The notes: generated by a model from the letters alone, not told the origin. Counted from the first letter of the stretch, positions 7,162 through 16,156 are shown. The stretch: 64,000 nucleotides of DNA from Roseivirga sp. 4D4 (GCF_001747095.1 NZ_MDGP01000001.1:3703001-3767000), one strand, 5' to 3'. Numbers and translations are program-made.

Positions 7162-9597
7162 CTACTCCGAATAAAAGACTCTTTTTACGCGACCACTAAT
7201 GTTGGTCAAAACTTCATAAGGTATTGTATTTCCCCATTCGGCAAGTTGACTCACGGTTGGATTACTACCAAAAATCACCACTTCATCACCTACTGTTACT
7301 GATAAGTCGGTAACATCGATCATGGTCATGTCCATACAGATGTTTCCCACCGTTTTGGCTCTTTGACCATTGACTAAAACATATGCATTGCCATTGCCAA
7401 AATATCTAAGGTAGCCATCGGCATAACCAATAGCGATGGTGGCAATAACCATATCATTAACTGCTTTCCCTTTTCGGCCGTAACCTATGGTTTCTCCCGC
7501 CTTTACGGTTCGAACTTGTGAGATTACTGTTTTCAAGGTGGCGGTATTTTGAAGTTTGTCTGCGTGTAAGTCACTCACCTCAATGCCATGTAGTCCAATG
7601 CCCAGTCTCACCATATTTTCTTGAAATGCATTATGCCGAACGATCCCTCCGGAGTTCAAAATATGTCTTATTGGCCTATGATTAAGGGCTGTTTCAATCC
7701 GATTGGCATATTCACGGAATAAGCTGACTTGCTCTTGTGTAAAGCCCTCATGTGTCTTTTCTTCGGAAGCTGCTAAGTGTGAAAAGACACTTTTTATTTT
7801 GATGTGAGGGTTGTTTTGAATCTTTTGGATTAAGGCGTCAATATCACCCTCATTGAAACCCAAGCGATTCATACCAGTGTTGAGTATGAGGTGTGCCGGT
7901 AAAACCTTGTTCACAAATCGATAGGCTTTAAGAAATGCCTCAAGTTGTTCCAGACTATAGATTTCAGGTTCAAGATCATACTCGATCAGCTTGTAAGGGT
8001 CATCTTGCGAAGCATTCATCACCATAATGGGCAACTTAACTCCATCTTGTCGCAACATTACCCCTTCATCGGCATAGGCAACGGCCAAATAGTCGACTTT
8101 ATGGAATTCCAGCAGCTTACTAATTTCTGAACTACCCGCCCCATAGGCTAGCGCTTTGACCACAACCATCACTTTGGTTTCAGGCTTGAGCAAAGATCTA
8201 TAGAAATTGAGGTTGTGCGTCACCGCATCTAAATTGATCTCAAGAACGGTCTTATGGCCTTTATCAGCCAAGGCCATTGAAATTCTTTCGAAGGCGAACT
8301 GGCGTGCTCCCTTTATAAGGATCAACTCTTTCTGAAACTGAGTTTGAGAGAAAGACTCAAGAAAACTCCCTGTGTCTTTATAAAACTCAGTAGGTAGGCT
8401 AAAGGCCTCTTTGTTTGCCGATAGTTGAGGACCTATGGCGATCAACTTGTCTATACCCTTCTGAAGAAGGAGCTTATTGAGCTCATGGTAAAATTGGAGT
8501 GACGCCTTATTTTGAATAAAGTCTGATAGAATGATCGATCTCTTGGTCAACTGTCTTTGTTGGTCCATAAAGTCCAGCGCTTTATTCAAGCCCTCCAAGT
8601 CATTATTATAGGTGTCATCAATGAGATAGGTATTGTTAATGCCCCGCTTCAGCTCTAAGCGCATCTTGATCGGGTTGATCATAGAGATGCCCTTTTGTAT
8701 TTGAGCTTCTGTAAGTCCTATGTAAAGTGCGCAGATGATGCTATGAATTAGGTTTTCTAAAGACGCTTGATCTCTAAATTCGGAATCGAAAGAATAATGG
8801 TTGTTCCTAAAATAAACCTCAAGGTTTTGATGGTCGGTGATCTTGACTTGCGCAGTCGAATTGCTACCAGGGCTGGTGGACCAGCTAACTTTCTCCCCTG
8901 TGAAAGATGAGTTTATGGCGGCAGATACTTTGGTATGCTCTGTCCGAAAGATGAGTGCTTTGCTCTTCTCAAAGAGTTTTAGTTTCTCAGATATCTTTTG
9001 GTCTTCAGAGTCAAAGAATTCATCGTGGGCGGTGCCGATATTGGTGAAAATACCAATGGAAGGAGATAGCACTGATGCCAACTTAGCCATCTCATTGGGT
9101 TTTGATATTCCCGCTTCGAAAACACCAATATCATGCTTTTCAGAAAGTGGCCAAATAGAAAGTGGAACCCCAATTTGCGAGTTATAGCTTTTAGGGCTTT
9201 TGATCACATCATGCCTTACGGAAAGTATGGTCGATAACCATTCCTTTACTATGGTCTTACCATTGCTTCCCGTAATGCCGATGACTTCTTTGGTGAAGGC
9301 TTTCCTTTTTGTTCTAGCAATGGCTTGAACAGCAGCAACCGAAGATTCTACCTTAAGTATGTTGCAATCAGGGATAGGGCTGATGTCTCTCTCGACAATG
9401 AAATTTTTGATGCCCTTGGTAGAGAGCTCGGAAATAAAGTCATGACCTTCATGGTTAGGTCCTGATATGGCGATGAAAAGTTCGTTCGGCAAACCTTTGG
9501 CAGACCTACTATCCAGAGATAAATCGACAATGTCAACTTCAACTCCCTTACTCAATATCGAGGCGTCAATGATTTTGGCTATAGCTCCAATTTTCAA
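7162..9597 (-). CDS. murF/alr: bifunctional MurF ligase - alanine racemase fusion
   Basis: 811 residues. Residues 1-445 are a Mur ligase of MurF type, with P-loop GITGSNGKT at 108-115, FEAGISKPNEM and the DDTYNND loop near 327; it joins D-Ala-D-Ala to UDP-MurNAc-tripeptide. Residues from about 450 are a PLP alanine racemase: VLEINLDAVTHNL, PLP-Lys481 in VVVKALAYGAG, GYGRKGKAV and CMDMTMIDVTD. The racemase supplies the D-Ala from which the MurF substrate is made, so the fusion links two nearby steps in peptidoglycan synthesis; it is common in Bacteroidetes. The racemase motif has Leu where many free racemases have Asn or Asp after the PLP-Lys. The start is TTG, 11 bp after the csaA stop, so the two genes form one unit. 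Confidence 0.93.
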   Translation of the reverse strand: MKIGAIAKIIDASILSKGVEVDIVDLSLDSRSAKGLPNELFIAISGPNHEGHDFISELSTKGIKNFIVERDISPIPDCNILKVESSVAAVQAIARTKRKAFTKEVIGITGSNGKTIVKEWLSTILSVRHDVIKSPKSYNSQIGVPLSIWPLSEKHDIGVFEAGISKPNEMAKLASVLSPSIGIFTNIGTAHDEFFDSEDQKISEKLKLFEKSKALIFRTEHTKVSAAINSSFTGEKVSWSTSPGSNSTAQVKITDHQNLEVYFRNNHYSFDSEFRDQASLENLIHSIICALYIGLTEAQIQKGISMINPIKMRLELKRGINNTYLIDDTYNNDLEGLNKALDFMDQQRQLTKRSIILSDFIQNKASLQFYHELNKLLLQKGIDKLIAIGPQLSANKEAFSLPTEFYKDTGSFLESFSQTQFQKELILIKGARQFAFERISMALADKGHKTVLEINLDAVTHNLNFYRSLLKPETKVMVVVKALAYGAGSSEISKLLEFHKVDYLAVAYADEGVMLRQDGVKLPIMVMNASQDDPYKLIEYDLEPEIYSLEQLEAFLKAYRFVNKVLPAHLILNTGMNRLGFNEGDIDALIQKIQNNPHIKIKSVFSHLAASEEKTHEGFTQEQVSLFREYANRIETALNHRPIRHILNSGGIVRHNAFQENMVRLGIGLHGIEVSDLHADKLQNTATLKTVISQVRTVKAGETIGYGRKGKAVNDMVIATIAIGYADGYLRYFGNGNAYVLVNGQRAKTVGNICMDMTMIDVTDLSVTVGDEVVIFGSNPTVSQLAEWGNTIPYEVLTNISGRVKRVFYSE

Positions 9598-9608
9598 TTC
9601 AAAAGGGA

Positions 9609-9947
9609 TTAAAAGAGTTTAGCTCCATTTGGAACGGGAATATCTACCGTAGAGAGTACAACGTCTCCATTTTCATCCGGAAATCCAGTAATTAATATTT
9701 CAGACATTAATTTTCCAATCTGCTTGGGCGGAAAATTTGTAACACAAATCACCTGTTTGCCAATTAGATCGTCTATGTCATAGTGCTTTGTGATTTGGGC
9801 ACTTGATTTTTTCACACCAATCTCGGCCCCAAGATCTACGTGAACAATATATGCAGGATGTCGTGCTTCAGGGTAGTCCTCTGCTTTGACTATGGTCCCA
9901 ATATTCAATGAAACCTTTTCAAAATCTTGCCATGTAATAGTGCTCAT
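9609..9947 (-). CDS. csaA: CsaA-type tRNA-binding/chaperone-like protein
   Basis: 112 residues after choosing the internal ATG at 9947 (MSTITWQDFEKVSLNIGTIV), which gives the usual CsaA length of about 110; the in-frame extension upstream adds 12 residues not typical of the family. It has an OB fold of the EMAP/tRNA-binding type (RHPAYIVHVDLG, QVICVTNFPPKQIG, SEILITGF). CsaA-like proteins bind tRNA and have been described as secretion-related chaperones; the exact role is unsettled. It is 11 bp upstream of murF-alr in the same direction. Confidence 0.88.
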   Translation of the reverse strand: MSTITWQDFEKVSLNIGTIVKAEDYPEARHPAYIVHVDLGAEIGVKKSSAQITKHYDIDDLIGKQVICVTNFPPKQIGKLMSEILITGFPDENGDVVLSTVDIPVPNGAKLF

Positions 9948-10055
9948 AAGTACGTTGGGAAGAAGATAATCGATATTTACCAAACAAAAATTTGGCCTTG
10001 GCGTTAAGCTAGTTACAAAATTTTGTTATTTTTATGGCCCTTAAAAGAGTAAACT

Positions 10056-10427
10056 ATGCTGAAAAAGGTCACAGTATTGGTAACAACTTGCTTTATAGGA
10101 TTGTGTTTCACTAGTGTAGCGGCATTCGCTCAAGAAGGTGGTGAAGAAGATCCAGAAGAAGAAGTAATCGTTAACACCGATTCTTCTAGCACTGAAATAT
10201 TGTTAGAAGAGGGCAAGCCTGAACCAGTTGGTGATATATTGAGAGGTCAGCCCGAAGATAGCCCTACAACGACTCCCAAGCCCATTATCATTGATCGTGT
10301 GGCTCCAAAGTTAGTTACTCCTCCAGTGAATAATTCTGAAAAGGTGAAAACGAAAGACGGAAAATCTGACGTTTCATTTAATATTTTCTATTACCTGTTC
10401 TACAAGTTCAAGCACGTAGACGGCTGA
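10056..10427 (+). CDS. small secreted protein of unknown function
   Basis: 123 residues. It opens with a clear signal peptide (MLKKVTVLVTTCFIGLCF ending AAFAQ), followed by an acidic low-complexity stretch (EGGEEDPEEEVIVNTD), a Pro/Thr-rich linker, and an aromatic C-terminus (SFNIFYYLFYKFKHVDG). I do not recognise a family. It precedes a TonB receptor by about 70 bp, but that receptor has its own promoter in the gap, so co-transcription is not required. The terminal aromatic segment could associate with a membrane; this is inference. Confidence 0.65.
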   Translation: MLKKVTVLVTTCFIGLCFTSVAAFAQEGGEEDPEEEVIVNTDSSSTEILLEEGKPEPVGDILRGQPEDSPTTTPKPIIIDRVAPKLVTPPVNNSEKVKTKDGKSDVSFNIFYYLFYKFKHVDG

Positions 10428-10462
10428 TCCGTTATCCTAATATTCTCCGTTTGTAATTATTA

Positions 10463-10495
10463 TTTGCAATACCGTTGCAAAAACCTATACTTTTG
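10463..10495 (+). promoter_or_regulatory. TonB-receptor promoter overlapped by a palindromic operator
   Basis: TTTG at 10463-10466 and TACTTTTG at 10488-10495 match the Bacteroidetes -33/-7 pattern (TTTG, about 20 bp, TAnnTTTG) with a 21-bp spacer. A perfect inverted repeat TTTGCAA-TACCG-TTGCAAA (10463-10481) covers the -33 element and most of the spacer, a typical repressor position. The transcript would start close to the ATG at 10500, so it may be leaderless. The arms resemble operators of Fur-superfamily metalloregulators; which regulator binds is not shown. Confidence 0.6.
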
Positions 10496-10499
10496 CTCC

Positions 10500-12887
10500 A
10501 TGCTTAGGGGCCCTTTGTCAATTTTTCTGATTTTTCTTCTCGCGGCAGGCATTTCGAATGCCCAAACCCACTGTGTTTATGATATTAAGGGAAGAGTGAT
10601 TTCCGCTGAAAGTGGTAAAGGAATCCCATTTGCTACAATAGAGATTACCGCAGATAGTGGTAAGCAGGTTTTAGTGAATAAGTCTGATGGAAGCTTCGAG
10701 GTTCTGAGTATATGCCAGCCAGAGGTGTCTATACTTGTTAGGTTTATCGGGTTTCAGACTTTTGAGGAGAAGATGGTCCTGAAGAGTGGTCAGAACGATA
10801 TTGAAATCAAGTTACTGGTTGACGTAAAGAATCTCGGGGAAGTGACCGTGGAAGAAGAGAAGGTTGCAGATATAGTGACCATCCAGCGTAGTGAAATCAA
10901 TAAAGAGGCACTGACCAAATCTGCAGGAGCCTCCTTAGGCGAGACCTTAACCGAGATCACAGGAGTCAATATGCTGCAGACGGGCCCAACTATTGCAAAG
11001 CCAGTCATTCATGGGCTTCATAGCAATCGTATCCTGATTCTGAACAATGGTATAAGGCAAGAAGGACAGAAATGGGGGCAAGAACATGCTCCTGAAATTG
11101 ATCCCTTTGTAGCCAACAATTTAAGATTAATCAAAGGAGCTGCCGCAGTGAAGTATGGTTCTGATGCTATTGGTGGGGTCATTTTGGTCAACCCTGCAGA
11201 GTTGCCTAACAGCCCCTCGTTTTCAGGCAGGGTGAATGCACTAGGGGCTTCGAATAGCAGGTTGTATGCCACCTCTGCTCTTTTCGAGGGAGGTATAAAA
11301 GGTTTGGATGGTTTCGGATGGCGCGTTCAAGGTACTTTTAAAAAAGGAGGAGATGCTCAGGCGGCTGACTATCGCCTTACGAATACGGGTACTGAAGAAC
11401 AAAATTTTTCCTTGGGCTTTGGCTATCATAAAGAGAATGCAGGCCTTGAGATTTTCTACAGTAGCTTCGATGCGGAATTAGGTGTGCTGAGAAGTGCGCA
11501 TATTGGGAACCTGACAGATTTGCAATTGGCTATCAATAGTGATAGGCCCTTGTTTATCGAAGACTTCAGTTATGATATTAATAATCCATTTCAGGCGGTC
11601 AAGCATCAATTGTTGAAGGCAAATGGTCATGTTGAGTACAAGGATCTTGGTGATTTTTCCATACAGTATGGCCTTCAAAAGAATCAGAGAGAGGAGTTTG
11701 ATATAAGAAGAGCAGGCAGATCTACTATTCCTGCGCTTTCGTTAGACCTAGTAACACATACGCTCGATGTTGACTTAGATATGGAGGTAAGAGGAAACTG
11801 GAAGTGGGATGTTGGTGCCAGTTTCTTATATCAGGTGAACGAGAATAATCCTGAAACGGGCATTCGTCCCTTGATTCCAGATTTTGAAAATTGGACCGCT
11901 GGTGCGCACGTCATTGGGCGCTTTATTAAAACAGCCTATGAACTAGAATTTGGTGTTCGATATGATTACAGGCATTATTTGGTAAAGCGTTTTGATCGGA
12001 ATAATAACCTTTTGAAACCTGAATTTGATTTTAATAATGTGACTGGCTCTGTTGGAGCTGTATTCTTTTTGTCGAATGAATGGACCTTACGGTCGAACGT
12101 AGGGACAGCATGGAGGGCTCCGCACGTAAATGAGCTCTACAGTGAAGGGCTTCATCATGGGGCTGCTGCAATTGAAGAAGGCAATGATCAGTTAGTTTCC
12201 GAAAAGTCTGTCAAGTGGATCAATAGCTTAGAAAAATATACCGATCGGTATAGTTTAAATATTTCAGCTTACTACAACCTAATTACCGACTATATATACC
12301 TAAGGCCCGAAAGTGTAGCGCTGACGATACGAGGAGCGTTCCCTGTATTTGCCTATCGTCAGACTGACGCACTACTCTATGGCTTAGATACTGATTTTGA
12401 ATATCGATTTTCAGATCGTTTAGAGGCTACAACTAAGTTATCCTTAATCAGAGCGAAAGACAGGCTCTTGGATAGTCCGCTGATTAACATACCAACTAGC
12501 CAATTGGAAGGAGCGTTCGTTTACAATTTTACTGAGGGGAGGCTCCAAAAACCATTTTTATCTGCTGGATTCAGAGCAGTGGCCAGACAGCGTAATGCGC
12601 CTAGGGTCGTAACGATCTCCGAGGTGCTGGAAGCAAGGAACAATGATGTTGATCTATTCGCGAGTGATCCATCAATCTTCGATTTTGTCGCACCACCTGA
12701 TGGTTATGTCAATTTTAACCTCAGTGGCGGCTTTGACTTGAAATTTCAAAATGACCATAGACTGAACGTCTTTATGTCAATTGATAATTTATTCAATAAT
12801 AGCTACAGGGATTACTTAAATCGCTTCAGATACTATGCAGATGATTTGGGAAGGAACGTGAGCCTTAAGCTTAGTTATAGCTTCTAA
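10500..12887 (+). CDS. TonB-dependent outer-membrane receptor, metal (possibly zinc) type
   Basis: 795 residues when started at the ATG at 10500, which gives a clean signal peptide (MLRGPLSIFLIFLLAAGISNAQ); an upstream TTG would add 12 residues and spoil it. A CarboxypepD_reg-like sandwich (about 25-105) is followed by the plug (ASLGETLTEITGVNMLQTGP, then VIHGLHSNRILILNNGIRQE and GQKWGQEHAPEIDPFVAN, AVKYGSDAIGGVILVNP) and a barrel that ends in Phe (LKLSYSF). The plug sequence is close to ZnuD-like receptors, so zinc or another divalent metal is the most likely cargo; this is inferred from similarity only. A palindromic operator overlaps its promoter, fitting metal-responsive repression. The stop lies 4 bp from the convergent hisA-like gene. 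Confidence 0.88.
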   Translation: MLRGPLSIFLIFLLAAGISNAQTHCVYDIKGRVISAESGKGIPFATIEITADSGKQVLVNKSDGSFEVLSICQPEVSILVRFIGFQTFEEKMVLKSGQNDIEIKLLVDVKNLGEVTVEEEKVADIVTIQRSEINKEALTKSAGASLGETLTEITGVNMLQTGPTIAKPVIHGLHSNRILILNNGIRQEGQKWGQEHAPEIDPFVANNLRLIKGAAAVKYGSDAIGGVILVNPAELPNSPSFSGRVNALGASNSRLYATSALFEGGIKGLDGFGWRVQGTFKKGGDAQAADYRLTNTGTEEQNFSLGFGYHKENAGLEIFYSSFDAELGVLRSAHIGNLTDLQLAINSDRPLFIEDFSYDINNPFQAVKHQLLKANGHVEYKDLGDFSIQYGLQKNQREEFDIRRAGRSTIPALSLDLVTHTLDVDLDMEVRGNWKWDVGASFLYQVNENNPETGIRPLIPDFENWTAGAHVIGRFIKTAYELEFGVRYDYRHYLVKRFDRNNNLLKPEFDFNNVTGSVGAVFFLSNEWTLRSNVGTAWRAPHVNELYSEGLHHGAAAIEEGNDQLVSEKSVKWINSLEKYTDRYSLNISAYYNLITDYIYLRPESVALTIRGAFPVFAYRQTDALLYGLDTDFEYRFSDRLEATTKLSLIRAKDRLLDSPLINIPTSQLEGAFVYNFTEGRLQKPFLSAGFRAVARQRNAPRVVTISEVLEARNNDVDLFASDPSIFDFVAPPDGYVNFNLSGGFDLKFQNDHRLNVFMSIDNLFNNSYRDYLNRFRYYADDLGRNVSLKLSYSF

Positions 12888-12891
12888 TTAG

Positions 12892-13614
12892 CTATTTAAC
12901 CAGACTCTCAATGTCTTTGAGTGTAAGGTTTCCTTCGTAGTACGCACGGCCAAAAATCACTCCTTTTACACCGATATCTTCGAGACGTTTGATGTCATCA
13001 ACGGATCTTACACCACCACTGGCAAGGAAAAATATATCAGGAAACTTTTCTACCAGGCGTTCATACAATTCAAAATTTGGCCCCTCTTGAATGCCATCCT
13101 TGTCGACATCAGAACACTTGACGTACTTAATGCCCCGCATATAGAAATAGTCGATGTGATCGTCAAGTTCAGTTCTAGTATTTTTTTGCCAACCGCGTAT
13201 CGCGATTTTGCCCTTCTTAGAATCTGCGCCCAAGGTGATTTTTTCACGACCATAAGAGAGCATCCATGAAGAGAACAATTCTTTTTTATCCACGGCTATT
13301 GAGGCTGCCGTAATGGAAGTGGCACCATACTCATATGCCTTGCTAATGTCTCCATCTGTTGAAATACCACCACTGAAGTCAATTTTCAGACCTGTGTATC
13401 CCGCGATTGATTCTAATATGTGGTAGTTGATTGGACTGCCTTTGAGTGCTCCATCCAAATCCACTATATGTATCTTTTGAATTCCGTACTCTTCAAATTG
13501 CTTCGCGATATCTACTGGACTGTTTTTATAGACCTTTTCACTCTTGTAGTCTCCTTGTTTGAGCCTAGTAAGCTTTCCGTCAATAATAGAGATAGAAGGT
13601 ATAATTTGAATCAT
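12892..13614 (-). CDS. hisA: HisA-family isomerase, variant lacking the first catalytic Asp
   Basis: 240 residues, a (beta/alpha)8 barrel of the HisA/HisF family. Conserved parts are GKLTRLKQGDY, IHIVDLDGALKG, DFSGGISTDGDI, ITLGADSKKGKIAIRGW, CSDVDKDGIQEGP, FLASGGVRSVDDI and GVIFGRAYYEG. HisA normally begins PAIDLIDG, and that Asp (Asp8 in the Thermotoga enzyme) is needed for catalysis; here the segment is PSISIIDG, so the position is Ser9. The second catalytic Asp (LGAD) is kept. No other his gene is nearby. It may be a lineage-specific HisA or a paralogue with another sugar-phosphate substrate. The family is certain; the activity is doubtful. Confidence 0.8.
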   Translation of the reverse strand: MIQIIPSISIIDGKLTRLKQGDYKSEKVYKNSPVDIAKQFEEYGIQKIHIVDLDGALKGSPINYHILESIAGYTGLKIDFSGGISTDGDISKAYEYGATSITAASIAVDKKELFSSWMLSYGREKITLGADSKKGKIAIRGWQKNTRTELDDHIDYFYMRGIKYVKCSDVDKDGIQEGPNFELYERLVEKFPDIFFLASGGVRSVDDIKRLEDIGVKGVIFGRAYYEGNLTLKDIESLVK

Positions 13615-13648
13615 AGTGTCTCAGAAAAATCAATGGGGTTAAACTAGT

Positions 13649-13688
13649 AAAATTTAAGCTCACGAGCGGAGTGCAGAGTTTAAATTTT
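13649..13688 (-). terminator. inverted repeat, possible terminator of the response-regulator gene
   Basis: AAAATTTAA (13649-13657) and TTAAATTTT (13680-13688) are a perfect 9-bp inverted repeat with a 22-base loop that itself contains short GC pairing. It lies between the end of the minus-strand two-component operon and the start of the hisA-like gene. The arms are AT-rich and the loop long, so termination is only plausible. Confidence 0.3.
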
Positions 13689-13751
13689 TGTTATAACCGA
13701 AGCTTATGAAAATACGAAAAATTAACGAATCCCCCAAGAAGGGCTCGAATC

Positions 13752-14456
13752 TTATTCTGGTTGGGCGTTCGTGATGAGTTTAAAGCCAGAGCCATGTAAG
13801 GTCATGATTTGAACGGATGGATCTACTTTCAAGTGCTTGCGCAGTTTTGCAATGTAGACGTCCATACTTCTGGCGTTGAAGTAACTATCATCCCTCCAGA
13901 TCATCTTTAATGCAGTGGATCTATCCAAAGGCTGGTTGATATGTAAACAGAGCAACCTTAGAAGTTCAGACTCCTTGGACGTCAATTTTGTCTGATTATC
14001 GTTTTCAATTAGAAGCTGTTTATCGTAGTCGAAATGAAAGGCACCAAAATCAAAGTCTTTTTGGTCAGAAAACTGAGGGTTTTTCTCTCCCGTCCTTCTT
14101 AGAATAGCTTGAATTCTAAGGAGAAGTTCTTCCATGCTGAATGGCTTTGTGATGTAGTCATCGGCACCAATCTTGAACCCTTCAATCGTATCTTCTTTCA
14201 TTGACTTGGCTGTAAGGAACATAATGGGTGTAACTGAGTCATTACGCCTGATTTCCTTCGCCATAGAAAAACCATCTTTTTTGGGAAGCATGATGTCGAA
14301 TAGGCATAAGTCGAACGGCTCGCTTTTGAAGGCATTCAAGCCCTCTTCGCCATCTCGGCATAGACGAGTTTCATACCCTTTCAGGGAAAGGTATTCGTTC
14401 AATATTTGACCCAGGTTTGGATCGTCTTCTACCAATAATAATTTGAAACTAGCCAT
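13752..14456 (-). CDS. OmpR-family response regulator
   Basis: 234 residues from the ATG at 14456 (MASFKLLLVEDDPNLGQIL); an earlier in-frame start would add 16 residues inside the kinase gene. The receiver domain has the acidic pair ED-D at 10-12, phosphoacceptor Asp54 (LCLFDIMLPKKDGF), Thr in FLTAK and Lys in ITKPF. A winged-helix DNA-binding domain (about 130-228) ends DVYIAKLRKHLKVDPSVQIM and TLHGSGFKL. The ATG overlaps the last codons of the histidine kinase gene (ATGGCTAG), so the pair is translationally coupled. The likely targets include its own promoter and the divergent T9SS cargo gene, through TTAAC boxes at 16064-16099. Confidence 0.95.
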   Translation of the reverse strand: MASFKLLLVEDDPNLGQILNEYLSLKGYETRLCRDGEEGLNAFKSEPFDLCLFDIMLPKKDGFSMAKEIRRNDSVTPIMFLTAKSMKEDTIEGFKIGADDYITKPFSMEELLLRIQAILRRTGEKNPQFSDQKDFDFGAFHFDYDKQLLIENDNQTKLTSKESELLRLLCLHINQPLDRSTALKMIWRDDSYFNARSMDVYIAKLRKHLKVDPSVQIMTLHGSGFKLITNAQPE

Positions 14457-16023
14457 TGTTAAAGGGTAAGTAGATTTTAAATGTGCTTCCTTGTCCAACT
14501 TCACTTTTCACATTGATCGTGCCATGATGCAAGCCAACGATGTTTTTAACATATGATAATCCTAAACCAAAGCCTTTGACATCATGTACATTGCCAGTTG
14601 AAACTCGATAGAATTTATCAAAAATTTTCTCTATTGACTCTTTTGACATGCCAATCCCCTTGTCAGAGATCTTTAGAATGATACCAGTTGAAATGTTATC
14701 AGTTCTGATATGGATTTCAGGAGCTCCAGCAGAGTACTTATTGGCATTGTCCAATAGGTTGTAGATGATATTGGTCAGATGAACCTTATCAGCTTCGACC
14801 AATGGGTTAGAGGCAAGTAACTGACTGGTGATTTGTCCACCTCTCTTCTCAACGAGGATATTAATATTGACTAAAGCCTTTTCTATGATGTCATGGAGGT
14901 CGGCTTGCTCGAATTTGAGTTTGAAGTCTTTTTTATCCAGACTTGCGATCTGTAATACTTTTTCTACCTGAAGACCCAAACGTTTGTTCTCATCTCTGAT
15001 TACTTGAACGTAGCGATCGACAATAGCCTTATTGCCCTTGATATCATCGTCCTGCAAGGCTTCAGTAGCCAATGAAACAGTGGCAATAGGTGTTTTGAAT
15101 TCGTGGGTCATGTTATTCACGAAGTCGTTCTTGATCTCAGATAACTTCTTTTGCCTTAGGATAACCATGATTGCATAGGCAAAACATGCGATTACAATGA
15201 TCAACAAGAGCCCGGATGCCGATAGGGGAACTATAGCCTGCTGCATAAGGTATCTTTTCTTACCAGGAAAATCTATAGCCAGATAAAACTCTTTTTCATT
15301 TAAATCGGTAGGGAAAAGATTTACGGCCAGGTCAGAATTCTTAATGCCTTCTTCATCACTTTTAAATTCTGCATTCAGTAGTTTCACTTCATTGGTAGGT
15401 TCATGCAGAATACCATAATTGTAAGGAATGTCTAAGCCTCTGTTTGCGAGTTCTTCAGACAGTAAAGTGTCAAGAACGTCAGGGTTTACTCTTGCAAAGA
15501 GGTTGTTGCTTCCCGCGAGATGATTAAACCAGCTTTGTTTCATCATCTCGATCCGTCTATTCATTTGACGCTCCATTTCAATTTGTCTAGCGCGAGAATT
15601 GGCAAGCTGGTTGGGGTTAAATCCGGGTGTTTGCATTAGTGATTCGAAACCAAACTCAAATACCACTTGACCAGTGGTTTCATCAACTAACTGGAAGGTA
15701 CCTGACATGAATTCTTCTGAGGGAGGAATCTCGCCTTGTGGCATTCCTTCGCTGTTACTTACCAGGGTATTCATGGTGTCGAAAGGCACATTCCTTTGGG
15801 GTAATGGGCGGACCCCAGTGTTCATCCCACGTTGCAGAAAACTAATGTCATTTTCAATGGCCAGGCGCTGGGTAACCTGTATCAGGGCATCATTCACATT
15901 TTGGTTGAAGCGTTCCTTATTCACCTTGTTCACCTCAGTAATCCAATAGTACTGAAAGGCCACGAGTCCCAGAAGGGCGCAGCTTAGTAAACCAATCAAC
16001 CAACGAATCCGCACACGGCTCAT
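14449..16023 (-). CDS. membrane sensor histidine kinase
   Basis: 524 residues. Two membrane helices (IRWLIGLLSCALLGLVAFQY near 10-28 and SGLLLIIVIACFAYAIMVIL near 270-290) flank a periplasmic sensor of about 240 residues that is rich in Asn/Met/Gln and matches no family I know. A HisKA domain follows with His307 in NNMTHEFKTP, then HATPase_c motifs (NLLDNANKYS, DKGIGMSKE, GFGLGLSYVK). It is coupled to the OmpR-type regulator by an 8-base overlap. The pair resembles the RprX/RprY type of Bacteroidetes. The signal is unknown. Confidence 0.93.
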   Translation of the reverse strand: MSRVRIRWLIGLLSCALLGLVAFQYYWITEVNKVNKERFNQNVNDALIQVTQRLAIENDISFLQRGMNTGVRPLPQRNVPFDTMNTLVSNSEGMPQGEIPPSEEFMSGTFQLVDETTGQVVFEFGFESLMQTPGFNPNQLANSRARQIEMERQMNRRIEMMKQSWFNHLAGSNNLFARVNPDVLDTLLSEELANRGLDIPYNYGILHEPTNEVKLLNAEFKSDEEGIKNSDLAVNLFPTDLNEKEFYLAIDFPGKKRYLMQQAIVPLSASGLLLIIVIACFAYAIMVILRQKKLSEIKNDFVNNMTHEFKTPIATVSLATEALQDDDIKGNKAIVDRYVQVIRDENKRLGLQVEKVLQIASLDKKDFKLKFEQADLHDIIEKALVNINILVEKRGGQITSQLLASNPLVEADKVHLTNIIYNLLDNANKYSAGAPEIHIRTDNISTGIILKISDKGIGMSKESIEKIFDKFYRVSTGNVHDVKGFGLGLSYVKNIVGLHHGTINVKSEVGQGSTFKIYLPFNNG

Positions 16024-16063
16024 GCTTCAAAAGTACTCTAATTAATAGCCTCGAGATGCATGG

Positions 16064-16129
16064 TTAACAATTATTAACATCGTTTAACTACCCTTTAACA
16101 TCCTTTTGCAGTACTTCTAAATATGTTTG
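16064..16129 (+). promoter_or_regulatory. four-box TTAAC array plus -7 element of the divergent cargo gene
   Basis: TTAAC occurs at 16064, 16074, 16084 and 16095, a pitch of 10, 10 and 11 bp, so all copies lie on one face of the helix and in the same direction. This is the layout bound by OmpR/PhoB-type regulators, and TTAACA tandem boxes are the known binding site of Bacillus PhoP. A TATGTTTG element (perfect TAnnTTTG) lies at 16122-16129 without a good -33 TTTG at normal spacing; the boxes end where -33 contacts would be. This suggests activation of the gene at 16157 by the neighbouring response regulator. Confidence 0.6.
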
Positions 16130-16156
16130 TATCAATACTTTAAAAGGAATCAAATT

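Noticed and set aside
13725..13752. GGCTCGAATC segment resembling a tRNA T-arm
   Set aside because: No acceptor or anticodon stem can be paired around it.
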